Shown here one piece after another: positions 35,689 through 45,063 of a stretch of DNA of 64,000 nucleotides (the first letter of the stretch is position 1; the number at the start of each line of letters is the position of its first letter). The stretch comes from Alphaproteobacteria bacterium (GTDB lineage: Bacteria > Pseudomonadota > Alphaproteobacteria > UBA6615), in NCBI GenBank assembly GCA_021774445.1, contig JAJFJA010000005.1:137790-201789 (forward strand), read 5' to 3'. The notes beneath the pieces are model-generated. The model was not told where the DNA came from. It searched no databases and saw only the letters and a program-made list of their open reading frames with translations. The position numbers and the translations under genes were made by a program.

Positions 35689-36567
35689 ATGGGGGACGCG
35701 ATCTACCGCGGTTATGACCGCGCAGCGCTGGACGCCCAGTATGACAATCGGACCCGGATCGACAATTCGGAGGACCTGGTTGCCGGCTTCACACGCGACA
35801 GCGAGACCGTGCGAGGCAGGTTGCATAACATCAGCAATATCTCCTACGGCGAGACGGAACCCGAGCGGCTGGATATATTCCCCACCAAGGGCGATAGCCC
35901 AGTGCCGGTGCAGGTGTTCTACCATGGCGGCTATTGGCGACAATTGGATAGCGAGGACTTCCACTGTGTTGTGCCGGCGTTCGTCGAGGCCGGGGCGGTC
36001 TGCGTGGTCGTCAACTATGCGCTGATCCCGACGGTCGATATGAGCGAGCTGCTGCGCCAATGCCGGGCAGCGCTGATTTGGGTGCATGACAATATCGCCG
36101 ATTATGGCGGCGACCCGGAGCGTATCTATATTTCCGGCCATTCCGCCGGCGGACATATCGTGGCCGCGATGCTGACACCTAACCCCGTCGAAGGGATGGG
36201 TGAGACGGCACATTTGGTCGCCGGCGCGGTGGCGATCAGTGGTCTTTACGATCTGGAACCGATACGGCTGAGCTACATGCAAGATATCCTGGCCTTCACA
36301 CTCGACGATGTGCGCAAGCACAGCCCGCTAAATACGCCGCCCCGCAGACCACTGCCGCTCGTGTTGGCTTATGGGGCGGAAGAGTCGGAAGAATTTGCCC
36401 GGCAAAGCCAAACCTATGCGGAGGCGGTGCGCGGAAACGGTATCGCGTGCGACGTCAGGCCAATCAGCGGTGCAAACCACATGACGGTCGCCAGTGACCT
36501 AAGCAACGCCGACACCGAAATGGCGCAAATTGTGCTCCGGCAAATGGGTTTGCCGAGCGCGGAGTAG
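35689..36567 (+). CDS. arylformamidase-like alpha/beta-hydrolase
   Basis: 292 aa. The oxyanion motif HGGYWRQLD and the nucleophile elbow ISGHSAGGHI are those of kynurenine formamidase-type and acetyl-hydrolase-type enzymes; the acid and histidine lie later (YGAEESEEF and GANHMTV). Cytoplasmic by sequence. No tryptophan pathway genes are near, so the substrate is open. It follows the coiled-coil protein and precedes an SDR by 10 bp. Confidence 0.88.
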   Translation: MGDAIYRGYDRAALDAQYDNRTRIDNSEDLVAGFTRDSETVRGRLHNISNISYGETEPERLDIFPTKGDSPVPVQVFYHGGYWRQLDSEDFHCVVPAFVEAGAVCVVVNYALIPTVDMSELLRQCRAALIWVHDNIADYGGDPERIYISGHSAGGHIVAAMLTPNPVEGMGETAHLVAGAVAISGLYDLEPIRLSYMQDILAFTLDDVRKHSPLNTPPRRPLPLVLAYGAEESEEFARQSQTYAEAVRGNGIACDVRPISGANHMTVASDLSNADTEMAQIVLRQMGLPSAE

Positions 36568-36576
36568 GAGGCGGAA

Positions 36577-37365
36577 ATGGACCTGGGACTGGCCGGAAAA
36601 AGGGCCCTCGTATTGGGTGGCAGCAAGGGGCTCGGCTTTGGCATCGCGAATGCCTTGGCCCAAGAAGGGGCGCGGGTGATGGTGGCAAGCCGCAGCGGCG
36701 ACGCCTGTGAGGCGGCCGCGGCCAAACTTGCCGAAGAACATGGCGTAGAGGCGCATGGACAGGCCTGCGACCTTGGCGATACGCAGGCGATCGATCGGCT
36801 GACTCAGGCGGCGTTGGACACCCTGGGCGGCGTGGATGTGCTCATCAACAACTCCGGTGGTCCGCCGGGAGGACCGATCAGTGCCGTCTCGCAGGATACC
36901 TGGGAGGCGCAATTTCGGGCGATGGTGCTGAGCCTCATGCGGGTTACAGAACGACTGTTGCCGGGTATGCGCGAGCGGGGTTGGGGGCGGATCATCTTGG
37001 TCGCCTCGTCGGGCGTGCGGCAGCCTATCCCCGAGTTGGGCATCTCAAACACCCTGCGCGTCGCCCTGGCTAACTGGGGGAAAACCCTGAGCTTCGAGGT
37101 GGCCGGGGACGGCGTTACGGTCAATACGCTGCTGCCCGGCCGGATCACCACCGACCGTACTCATCAGCTCGATACCGCGCGCGCCGAGCGGGAGGGGAAG
37201 TCATTCGACGATGTGCGGACCGCTTCGGCGAAACTGATACCGTTGGGCCGATACGGTACGGTCGAGGAGTTCGGCGCCGCGGCGGCCTTCCTGGCCAGCG
37301 AGCAGGCAAGTTATATCACCGGCGCGCTGGTGCCGGTCGATGGCGGTTTGATCAAGTCTCTCTAA
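36577..37365 (+). CDS. SDR-fold protein lacking the canonical Tyr-Lys pair
   Basis: 262 aa Rossmann protein with VLGGSKGLGFGIANALAQEG (cofactor loop), NNSGGPPGGPISAV and SSGVRQPIPELGISNTLR. In classical SDRs the last segment carries Y-x-x-x-K; here the aligned residues are about I/S-N-x-x-R, so the normal catalytic pair is absent. A large bacterial group with this 'SNxxR' pattern exists and is annotated as SDR oxidoreductase; its chemistry is unclear. A purine-rich box precedes the ATG. It ends the operon begun at the coiled-coil gene. Confidence 0.85.
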   Translation: MDLGLAGKRALVLGGSKGLGFGIANALAQEGARVMVASRSGDACEAAAAKLAEEHGVEAHGQACDLGDTQAIDRLTQAALDTLGGVDVLINNSGGPPGGPISAVSQDTWEAQFRAMVLSLMRVTERLLPGMRERGWGRIILVASSGVRQPIPELGISNTLRVALANWGKTLSFEVAGDGVTVNTLLPGRITTDRTHQLDTARAEREGKSFDDVRTASAKLIPLGRYGTVEEFGAAAAFLASEQASYITGALVPVDGGLIKSL

Positions 37366-37421
37366 GGACCAGGCTTCGCTTCAGCCGGCGCGACTTTTGC
37401 ATCAGCGTTTGGAATTTCGAG

Positions 37422-38159
37422 CTATGGCCGGCTTTCGACACCACAGCCGACCGTAAGGCCCAGGCTGGTATCGGCGCGCCCCTGGGTGACGGCGATTTCG
37501 ACAAGGCCGTTGGCATTCTCGTACCAAAATGCATCGCCGGGCGGGCGGTCCGAGAATGTGTTAGCCCGGCTTAGGATGCGATCGCCGACAACCAACTTAG
37601 ATCGTTCCGGCACGGTCTTGGCGCGGAGCCCAGTCACCGCATTGCCATAGTGATCGACATAACAGACCTGTGGCAGGTCAGCAGGCCAAGCCGGACGCAA
37701 GATGTTCGCCAATGGCCGGGATCTCAGCTCCGCCCGCCCGGGGTGTCCCGCCGCTAACCAGGCGGCCACGGGAGCGAAAAGATCGCGGCCATGGAAAGTG
37801 GCACTCAGGCCGTTAGCAGGTCGCCAGCCGATTTCCGACCACTCGGCCTGCCGTGCCTGCGAGGAGACTTGCGAGAGTAGGCCGTTTTCCGGGCCAACGA
37901 AGCGCCGGCCATCGGCGGTGAGAACAGCCGCCGGGCGAGCGCCACCGACGCCCGGATCGACGACGCATAGGAAGGTGCTGTCCGGCGGGTAGCTCTTGGC
38001 GTAGGCGGCGAGCAGATAGGCGCTGGCACGGGGATCGAAAGATGGGGCATCGCAGAGCATGTCGATGACCGGAACGCCCGGCGCGTGCTGAGCCAAGACC
38101 GCGCGCATCTGACCGAGATAGGGCCCGGCGGGACCGAAATCGGTAAAGAGCAAAATCAA
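37422..38159 (-). CDS. SAM hydrolase / SAM hydroxide adenosyltransferase family
   Basis: 245 aa of the DUF62 family. Seen: LFTDFGPAGPYLGQMRAV at the start, LCVVDPGVGGARPAAVLTAD and VGPENGLLSQVSS, then VDHYGNAVTGLRAKTV; these are core blocks of enzymes that split S-adenosylmethionine into adenosine and methionine. It lacks the extra loop of true halogenases as far as I can see. Its start overlaps the cyclase stop (ATGA), so it is translationally coupled to the redox cyclase. Confidence 0.9.
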   Translation of the reverse strand: MILLFTDFGPAGPYLGQMRAVLAQHAPGVPVIDMLCDAPSFDPRASAYLLAAYAKSYPPDSTFLCVVDPGVGGARPAAVLTADGRRFVGPENGLLSQVSSQARQAEWSEIGWRPANGLSATFHGRDLFAPVAAWLAAGHPGRAELRSRPLANILRPAWPADLPQVCYVDHYGNAVTGLRAKTVPERSKLVVGDRILSRANTFSDRPPGDAFWYENANGLVEIAVTQGRADTSLGLTVGCGVESRP

Positions 38160-39937
38160 GCGGGAACCCCTGATTTCTCTCGCGCGAAGGTGACGTCACG
38201 CAACTCTTTGGCGGCCTTGATGAGATGGATTCTCAAAGTATCGTTGCGGCCCCGCACCGCTTGTTCGACCGCCTGGTCGTCGTCAAACTCGAGCCCGGCA
38301 AGCTCAACCACACGATGAGAAATGATGAGCTGGACCTGATGCTCCTTCGTTAGAGCTTCGAGGCGGCTGGCGGTGTTGACCGTGTCGCCGATCGCCGTGA
38401 CCGTTGTGGCGCTGGCATATCCCATTTCGCCGACAATGGCCGGTCCGGCATGGATGCCGATGCCGATGCGCAGCGGCGAAGGTAGATCGGCGGCCAGCAG
38501 TTCGTTTAGTTCTTCGAGCTTGAGCGCCATGGCTGCCGCGGCACGCACTGCTTGCTGGCAAGCCCGGTCAGATGAGGTCTCGACACCAAACAGCGCCATA
38601 ACGCCATCACCGATGAATTTATCGATGCGGCCGCCGGATTGCTCGACCGCCTCGCCCATGGAACGAAAATAGCGATTGAGGATGAAGACAACGTCGTAGG
38701 GCAACTTCTGCTCGGACAGGGTCGTGAAACCACGGATGTCGGCGAACAGCACCGCGATCTCGCGTTCCTGCCCTTGCATCGCCCGGGACCTGCCGGCACT
38801 CGCGCTGGGGCCCGCGGTCGGCGGTAGTAACGGTGTCAAAGACAGGTCTTCACAGGGCCGGGTCTGGCAAGCCAAGCGGACGTTGGGCGCCGCCTTGATG
38901 CGGGACAGCACTTTCTGTTCTTCAAGGCTTGGCTCCGGTAGCGTCTCCTGGCCGCTGTTGATGCGGACACGGCATGTGGAACAACGACCCCGGCCGCCAC
39001 AAACCGCGGCGTGGGGGATGCCGTTGAGCCTGCTGGCATCGAGGATCGAAGTTCCCGGCGCGACCTCCACCTTCCGCCCGTCGGGATACAACAGACGCAC
39101 GACACCGCGCCGCCGTTCCACGCCGATTCGGGTGGCACGGGCCAGCAAAGTCACGACCAGCAAAGCAGCCAGGCCGACCAGGACGAAGCGCTCGCGCTGA
39201 AAGATCAAATCGTACTCCGCAGGCGTGGCGCCATCTACGGTCACCGACAGGGAGTCGCGCCAACCCGGCTCGGCATCAAGAAGCGCCACCTCGCGCCCGG
39301 CACTGACGAAACCCAACATGCCGAATACCGGCAACAGCAGAGCGAGGGCATAGACGGCCGGCATAGCCCGCCGGTACCACGGCTTGAGTCGCAGCCACAT
39401 ATGAAGACCAATGCAGCCATGGATCCAGACCACGGTCGACGCAAGCAACTGGCGCAAGCCACCGTCAGCCGCGTCGACCCATAGGGGCAGAAGGACATAC
39501 GCATAACGGTCATCGACGCCGAAACTCTGATAGGCTCCGCGTGTCCCAAGCACGTGAATCGTCAGCAGCGGCGGGATGAGCAGGCCGAGAACCAGCTGTG
39601 AGGCGTCCGCCAACGACAAGCGAAGGCGCCGCCGGACGTAGATGGCCTGCAGTGCCAGTGCCATGTGGATCAGAATGGAGCCGATCAGGACGACTGTCGC
39701 GGGCGTGGTTCGCCACACCGCAATGAATATCAGACGGCCGGCCTCCAACACCTCCAACGAGATCAGGCCAAGTGCGTGGTTGAGGAAGTGGGTGACGACG
39801 AAAAACATCAGCACCAGGCCGGTAGCCAACCGGAGGCCGCGAACGGAAATGTGCCGCCGGAAAGCACGCCGTCGTCGCCGGCGGCGTTCGGTCCTTGGCG
39901 GGGTCGCTTGCGCCGTGGTGTCGACCACTGAGAACAT
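38156..39937 (-). CDS. membrane cytochrome-b-like / [2Fe-2S] / class III nucleotide cyclase
   Basis: 593 aa, three modules. Residues about 35-230 form a membrane domain with His pairs in helices (TH50FLNH54, ILIHMAL, LTIHVLG, WIHGCIGLHMW), like SdhC/fumarate-reductase diheme anchors. Residues about 260-350 are a ferredoxin-type domain with CGGRGRCSTC and a distal Cys. Residues about 390-560 are a class III cyclase (LFADIRGFTTLSEQKLPYD, GDGVMALFG). S. meliloti CyaC has a related diheme-anchored plan. It likely senses redox or quinone state and makes cAMP. Its stop overlaps the SAM hydrolase start. Confidence 0.9.
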   Translation of the reverse strand: MFSVVDTTAQATPPRTERRRRRRRAFRRHISVRGLRLATGLVLMFFVVTHFLNHALGLISLEVLEAGRLIFIAVWRTTPATVVLIGSILIHMALALQAIYVRRRLRLSLADASQLVLGLLIPPLLTIHVLGTRGAYQSFGVDDRYAYVLLPLWVDAADGGLRQLLASTVVWIHGCIGLHMWLRLKPWYRRAMPAVYALALLLPVFGMLGFVSAGREVALLDAEPGWRDSLSVTVDGATPAEYDLIFQRERFVLVGLAALLVVTLLARATRIGVERRRGVVRLLYPDGRKVEVAPGTSILDASRLNGIPHAAVCGGRGRCSTCRVRINSGQETLPEPSLEEQKVLSRIKAAPNVRLACQTRPCEDLSLTPLLPPTAGPSASAGRSRAMQGQEREIAVLFADIRGFTTLSEQKLPYDVVFILNRYFRSMGEAVEQSGGRIDKFIGDGVMALFGVETSSDRACQQAVRAAAAMALKLEELNELLAADLPSPLRIGIGIHAGPAIVGEMGYASATTVTAIGDTVNTASRLEALTKEHQVQLIISHRVVELAGLEFDDDQAVEQAVRGRNDTLRIHLIKAAKELRDVTFAREKSGVPA

Positions 39938-40074
39938 ACTCCTTCAGGTCCCGACAGATTAGCATGCGGGTTTACCGGATTTCGCGACAATTCGCGATGA
40001 ATTTGGGTGATAAGAAAGCTAAGTCGTTGACAATACTTATTGAAACCTGACTCAGTCGATCCGATAATCCTGGC

Positions 40075-40461
40075 ATGCTTTCGGTATTCGACAATGTGGT
40101 CGGGGGGCTGCGCGCGGCGTCCGTGCGCGTGGCCATTGCCGCCGACAATATCGCTAATGTGGGCACGACCCGTGCTCTCAACGATACCGCCTATAATGGA
40201 TTTACGCCAACGCGGGCGGTTCAGACGAGCGGTATCGGGGGACCGAAGGTAACTGCGAAACCGATCACGCCACCATTCCTGAACGAATATAATCCGTCAC
40301 ATCCGGACGCGAATGCGGATGGACTGATCGGGCGCGCAAATGTGGACTTGGTCAGCAATATTGTTGACCTCAAGCAGGCGGAGATCGCCTACAAGGCCAA
40401 TCTGCAGGTGCTACGTACGGCGCAAGAGCTGACCGGGCATCTGCTCGACGCCACCGCGTAA
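40075..40461 (+). CDS. orphan FlgC-like flagellar rod-family protein
   Basis: 128 aa. Both ends match rod/hook proteins: the start VFDNVVGGLRAASVRVAIAA followed by DNIANVGTT (family motif ANNIANxxT), and the end VDLVSNIVDLKQAEIAYKAN followed by LQVLRTAQELTG. Length agrees with FlgB/FlgC (about 130 aa). No other flagellar gene is in the window. Such orphan copies occur in many alphaproteobacteria; the role is unknown. It is flanked by the convergent HIBADH-like gene with 2 bp between stops. Confidence 0.88.
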   Translation: MLSVFDNVVGGLRAASVRVAIAADNIANVGTTRALNDTAYNGFTPTRAVQTSGIGGPKVTAKPITPPFLNEYNPSHPDANADGLIGRANVDLVSNIVDLKQAEIAYKANLQVLRTAQELTGHLLDATA

Positions 40462-40463
40462 CT

Positions 40464-41366
40464 CTATTCGTCCTCCGGTAGACGTTTTTTGTCGTAAATG
40501 CGGACGAACGAGGTGGCGCAGTCATCCATGTGACCGCGTCCGCCGTAGAGACGGATCAGTTCAGCGGCAGTTGCGGCCATGGGTAGAGCCGCTTGGTTTT
40601 CCCGGCCGAGGCTGGTGGCCGAATCCAGGTCCTTCAAGATCGTGTAGATGGCGCCTAGCGGCGGCTCGAAATCTCGCTCGGTCATACGCGGGACAAAAGT
40701 CTGCAGGATTTTCGAGTCCGCCCAGCCGCCGGCCAGCGCCTCGGTGAGCTTCGCCGCATCGACACCAGAGCGCTGGGCCAAGTTTACTGCCTCCGCAACC
40801 ACGGCCATGGTGCAACCAGTGATGACTTGGTTGCAGAGCTTGGTCATCTGACCGGCACCGTTCTCGCCCATGCGGGTGAAGCGCTGACATAAGTTCATCA
40901 CTACCGGGCGCACCCGCTCGACATCCGCCTCAGCGCCGCCACACATGATCGCCAGAGAGCCGGCCGCAGCGCCGACAACGCCGCCCGAGACCGGCGCATC
41001 GATCCAGCCCATGCCAGTCTCCGCGCGCAGGCGTGCCGCCATCTCACGTGTCGCATCCGGCCGGATGCTTGACAAATCGACGAGCAATTTGTCCGCGGCA
41101 CCGCCGGCACAAATACCATCGGCGCCGAACACGACCGCCTCTTGCGCGGCGGTGTCCGTGACGCAGTCGAAAACAATCTCAGACCCGGCGGTCGCAGCCG
41201 CCGGGGACCCTGCCGCGACCGCGCCTTGCTCGAGAAGCGGTGCCAGCTTCGCGGCCGTGCGATTAAATACGGTGACCTTATAGCCGGCTGCGAGCAACCG
41301 CTCGGTCATCGGCCGGCCCATGAGCCCGGTGCCGATAAAGCCGAGGGCTGGTTTTTGTTCCGCCAT
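40464..41366 (-). CDS. 3-hydroxyisobutyrate dehydrogenase-family oxidoreductase
   Basis: 300 aa beta-hydroxyacid dehydrogenase. NAD(P) motif LGFIGTGLMGRPMTERLLAA, substrate loop DAPVSGGVVGAAAG and the catalytic Lys region GENGAGQMTKLCNQ are intact. Enzymes of this family reduce or oxidise tartronate semialdehyde, 3-hydroxyisobutyrate or L-threonate-type acids. It lies 2 bp after the IlvD/Edd gene and likely ends that operon. Confidence 0.92.
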   Translation of the reverse strand: MAEQKPALGFIGTGLMGRPMTERLLAAGYKVTVFNRTAAKLAPLLEQGAVAAGSPAAATAGSEIVFDCVTDTAAQEAVVFGADGICAGGAADKLLVDLSSIRPDATREMAARLRAETGMGWIDAPVSGGVVGAAAGSLAIMCGGAEADVERVRPVVMNLCQRFTRMGENGAGQMTKLCNQVITGCTMAVVAEAVNLAQRSGVDAAKLTEALAGGWADSKILQTFVPRMTERDFEPPLGAIYTILKDLDSATSLGRENQAALPMAATAAELIRLYGGRGHMDDCATSFVRIYDKKRLPEDE

Positions 41367-41368
41367 CG

Positions 41369-43072
41369 CTATTTATCCCTCTCCCAGACGAGGTTGCCAC
41401 TGTGGGTGACCGCGCCAAGATTTGCCGGGCCGACGAGGGCCGCATATTTCTCGAGCGCACCAGCCAAAGGTCCGCGGGTCGGTTTGATGCCTTGTGCCGC
41501 ACGGTTAGCTAATTCGTCCTCGGTCAAGTCGACCTCGATGGTCGCGGCGGCGGCGTCAATGCGGATAAGGTCGCCGTTTCTGACCAAACCGATAGCGCCA
41601 TTCATTGCCGCTTCAGGCGAGGCGTAGCCTATGCACATGCCGCGGGTGGCACCGGAAAAACGGCCGTCGGTCAGGAGGGCCACCTTTTCGCCCATCCCCT
41701 GGCCGTAGATCAGCGCCGTCACACCGAGCATTTCGCGCATGCCGGGGCCACCCTTCGGGCCTTCGTTGCGGATCACGATCACCGAACCGGGCTGGTAACT
41801 GCGCTCCTGGACGACACGCATGCAGTCCTCTTCACTTTCGAAGACCAGGGCAGGCCCTTCGAAGGTCAAGGAGCTCAGGCCAGCGACTTTTAGAAGCGCA
41901 CCGTCGGGGCACAAATTGCCCCTGAGAACAACAACGCCGCCGGTCGCGGAAATGGCGTTCGGGACGGAACGCACAACGCTGCCGTCCGGGTCCGGGGCGG
42001 CGGCGACATTATCCGCCAGGGTGGCGCCGGTTACGGTCAAGCACTCGCCATGTAGGTGGCCGGCGTCAAGCAGCGCCTTGATGACGACCTGAACGCCGCC
42101 GATTTCGAAGACGTCCTTGGCGACAAACCGGCCACCGGGTTTGAGGTCCGCAATGTGCGGCGTGCGCGCGAAGACCTCGGCCACATCGTCGAGGGTGAAG
42201 GCCAAACCGACCTCGTGGGCGATCGCCGGCAGATGTAACCCGGCATTGGTCGACCCGCCGGTCGCGGCGACTATGGCACAGGCGTTTTCCAAGCTCTTGC
42301 GGGTGATGATATCGCGCGGCAGCGGGCCGCCGTCCTCGAGCACCGCCATAACGGTCTCACCGGCGCGGCGGGCAAGGGCCTGTCGCTGACTGTAGACCGC
42401 GGGGAGCATGGCGGATCCGGGGATGGCCAGGCCCATCGCCTCCGACACCATGGCCATGGTGTTGGCGGTGAACTGGCCGGCGCAGGCCCCGACCGTCGGC
42501 AGGCAGGCGTGCTCCAGCGCCGCCAGGTCGGCCTCCGTCATATCACCGGTCATCACGGCACCAACGCCTTCATAGGAGTCCAGCACGGTCACATTGCGGC
42601 CGCGGAAGGTGCCCGGCAGCGCGCTGCCGCCGTAAGTGAAGACCGCCGGCACGTTAAGCCGGGCCATGGCCATCATCATGCCGGGAAGGGTCTTGTCGCA
42701 GGCGGCGAAACACACCAGACCGTCATAGGCATGGGCACGCACCACAGCTTCAACGCTGTCGGCGATGATCTCGCGAGACACCAGCGAGAATTTCATCCCG
42801 GCGTGGTTCATGGAAAGACCGTCGGAAACGGCGATCGTGGTGAATTCGCGTGGCGTGCCACCGGCCGCCTCGACGCCGATTTTTGCCGCTGCCGCCTGCT
42901 CCGCGAGTCCCATATTGCATGGGGTCATCTCACCTGCCGTGGTGACGACACCGATGAAAGGCTTGGCTATCGCGGCATCGTCCAAGCCCATGCCACGCAG
43001 GAACGCGCGATGGGGCGTGCGGTCGAGGCCGTCAGTGGTGATGCGTGAGCGATATTTGACCGGGTCACCCAT
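41369..43072 (-). CDS. IlvD/Edd-family dehydratase
   Basis: 567 aa. The three expected Fe-S ligands are present: C52 (TPCNMGL), C125 ([11 protein letters not shown]) and C197 ([13 protein letters not shown]). The C-terminal half has [20 protein letters not shown]. Size and overall pattern fit dihydroxyacid dehydratase (IlvD), and a valine/isoleucine role cannot be excluded. However, its neighbours (aldo/keto reductase, SDR, HIBADH-like) suggest a sugar-acid dehydratase of a fuconate/arabonate type pathway. I therefore leave the symbol blank. Confidence 0.9.
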   Translation of the reverse strand: MGDPVKYRSRITTDGLDRTPHRAFLRGMGLDDAAIAKPFIGVVTTAGEMTPCNMGLAEQAAAAKIGVEAAGGTPREFTTIAVSDGLSMNHAGMKFSLVSREIIADSVEAVVRAHAYDGLVCFAACDKTLPGMMMAMARLNVPAVFTYGGSALPGTFRGRNVTVLDSYEGVGAVMTGDMTEADLAALEHACLPTVGACAGQFTANTMAMVSEAMGLAIPGSAMLPAVYSQRQALARRAGETVMAVLEDGGPLPRDIITRKSLENACAIVAATGGSTNAGLHLPAIAHEVGLAFTLDDVAEVFARTPHIADLKPGGRFVAKDVFEIGGVQVVIKALLDAGHLHGECLTVTGATLADNVAAAPDPDGSVVRSVPNAISATGGVVVLRGNLCPDGALLKVAGLSSLTFEGPALVFESEEDCMRVVQERSYQPGSVIVIRNEGPKGGPGMREMLGVTALIYGQGMGEKVALLTDGRFSGATRGMCIGYASPEAAMNGAIGLVRNGDLIRIDAAAATIEVDLTEDELANRAAQGIKPTRGPLAGALEKYAALVGPANLGAVTHSGNLVWERDK

Positions 43073-43166
43073 TGGCGCCTCCCTAACACGACACTATCGC
43101 CGAGCCGCCGGATGTTTCGTCCGGACAACGCGCAACCGCTGCTTGGCCAGAGCTCAACCGCGCGAT

Positions 43167-43907
<741 letters not shown>

Positions 43908-44936
43908 CTACTCCTCGGACGGGGTCGGCGCGTCCTCGCGAACCAGACCCTCATGCTTCAGGTCGCGCCACAAGTCCGTCGGTATGGCGGTATTCATGAG
44001 CTCAACATTGGCTTGCACTTCAGCAACGGATACGGCGCCGGGAATGATGCTGGACACGTTGGGATGGCCCAACGGAAACTGGATCGCCGCACCGGCCAGG
44101 GGCACATCGTAGCGTTGACAGACAGCCTGAATGCGGCCGACGCGGTCAAGGATCTCAGGCGGCGCATCGACATAGTTGTATTTGGCGCCCGGTCGAGGAC
44201 CGGTTGCGAGGATCCCCGAGTTGAACGGACCGCCAAGCATGATGCCGATGTCTTTCTCTCCACAAAGGGGCAAGAAACTGTCCAGCCCATCCTGCTCGAG
44301 CAGGGTGTAGCGACCGGCCAAGATAAAGCAATCGAAGTCGCCGGCTTGGGCGAAGCGCGTGCACATCTCCGCCTCATTGATACCGACGCCGATGGCCTTG
44401 ACAGTACCATTACTCCGCAGCTCATCAAGGGCGCGGTAGCCGCCCTCCATCACTTCGCGAAAATAGTGTTCCGTCTTTCCTGCGGCGCCATGGGTCCAGT
44501 TATCGACGTCATGGATCAGCAGGACGTCGATCCGGCTCATGCCGAGGCGCATCATCGAGTGCTCAACCTCCCGCATGATGCCATCGTAGGTGTAGTCAAA
44601 GACCGGCTGGAAATCGAGGCCACCGGCCCACTGCCCGCGGTCGATGTCCTGAGGCGCTCTGGGTTCGAGGCGACGTCCGACTTTGGTGGACAGAACAAAG
44701 CTGTCGCGGGGGAATTGGCGCAAGGTATGGCCGAAACGATGTTCACTGAGACCGTAGCCATAAAACGGTGCCGTATCGAATAGATTGAGCCCAGAATCAT
44801 GCGCGGTGCGAATGCAAGCCGCCGCATCCTCTTCGCTGACATTGGCATAGAGATCGCCGATTGGGGCACCGCCAAAGCCAAGTTGCGATACCATAAGCGG
44901 CGAGCTGCCGAGTTTCCGCTTATCCTGCGGTTTCAT
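43908..44936 (-). CDS. aldo/keto reductase, L-fucose dehydrogenase-like
   Basis: 342 aa from ATG 44936, which follows GGAAGGAG. Seen: LGFGGAPIGDLYANVSEEDA, FDTAPFYGYGLSEHRFG (catalytic Asp/Tyr), DVLLIHDVDNW and RYTLLEQDGLDSFLPLCGE. These are the blocks of the L-fucose/D-threo-aldose 1-dehydrogenase subgroup, which oxidise a sugar to a lactone. It is first in a minus-strand set with an SDR, IlvD/Edd and HIBADH-like gene. A lactonase is missing. Confidence 0.88.
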   Translation of the reverse strand: MKPQDKRKLGSSPLMVSQLGFGGAPIGDLYANVSEEDAAACIRTAHDSGLNLFDTAPFYGYGLSEHRFGHTLRQFPRDSFVLSTKVGRRLEPRAPQDIDRGQWAGGLDFQPVFDYTYDGIMREVEHSMMRLGMSRIDVLLIHDVDNWTHGAAGKTEHYFREVMEGGYRALDELRSNGTVKAIGVGINEAEMCTRFAQAGDFDCFILAGRYTLLEQDGLDSFLPLCGEKDIGIMLGGPFNSGILATGPRPGAKYNYVDAPPEILDRVGRIQAVCQRYDVPLAGAAIQFPLGHPNVSSIIPGAVSVAEVQANVELMNTAIPTDLWRDLKHEGLVREDAPTPSEE

Positions 44937-45063
44937 GTATTGAGCGCTCCTTCCCGAAAGCAAGGAGCGCATCCTAGACCAAGAGAACGGAGGCGAACAG
45001 TAAGGGATCTCGGGAAGATTCTCGAGATATCCCGACCAAACGGGACAGCCTAATCGGGCTGGA

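Noticed and set aside
37422-38159. Fluorinase/chlorinase
   Set aside because: No halogenase-specific loop visible; the general SAM-hydrolase pattern explains it.
41369-43072. Calling this gene ilvD outright
   Set aside because: Family fits, but neighbours suggest sugar acids; sequence alone cannot separate IlvD from related dehydratases.
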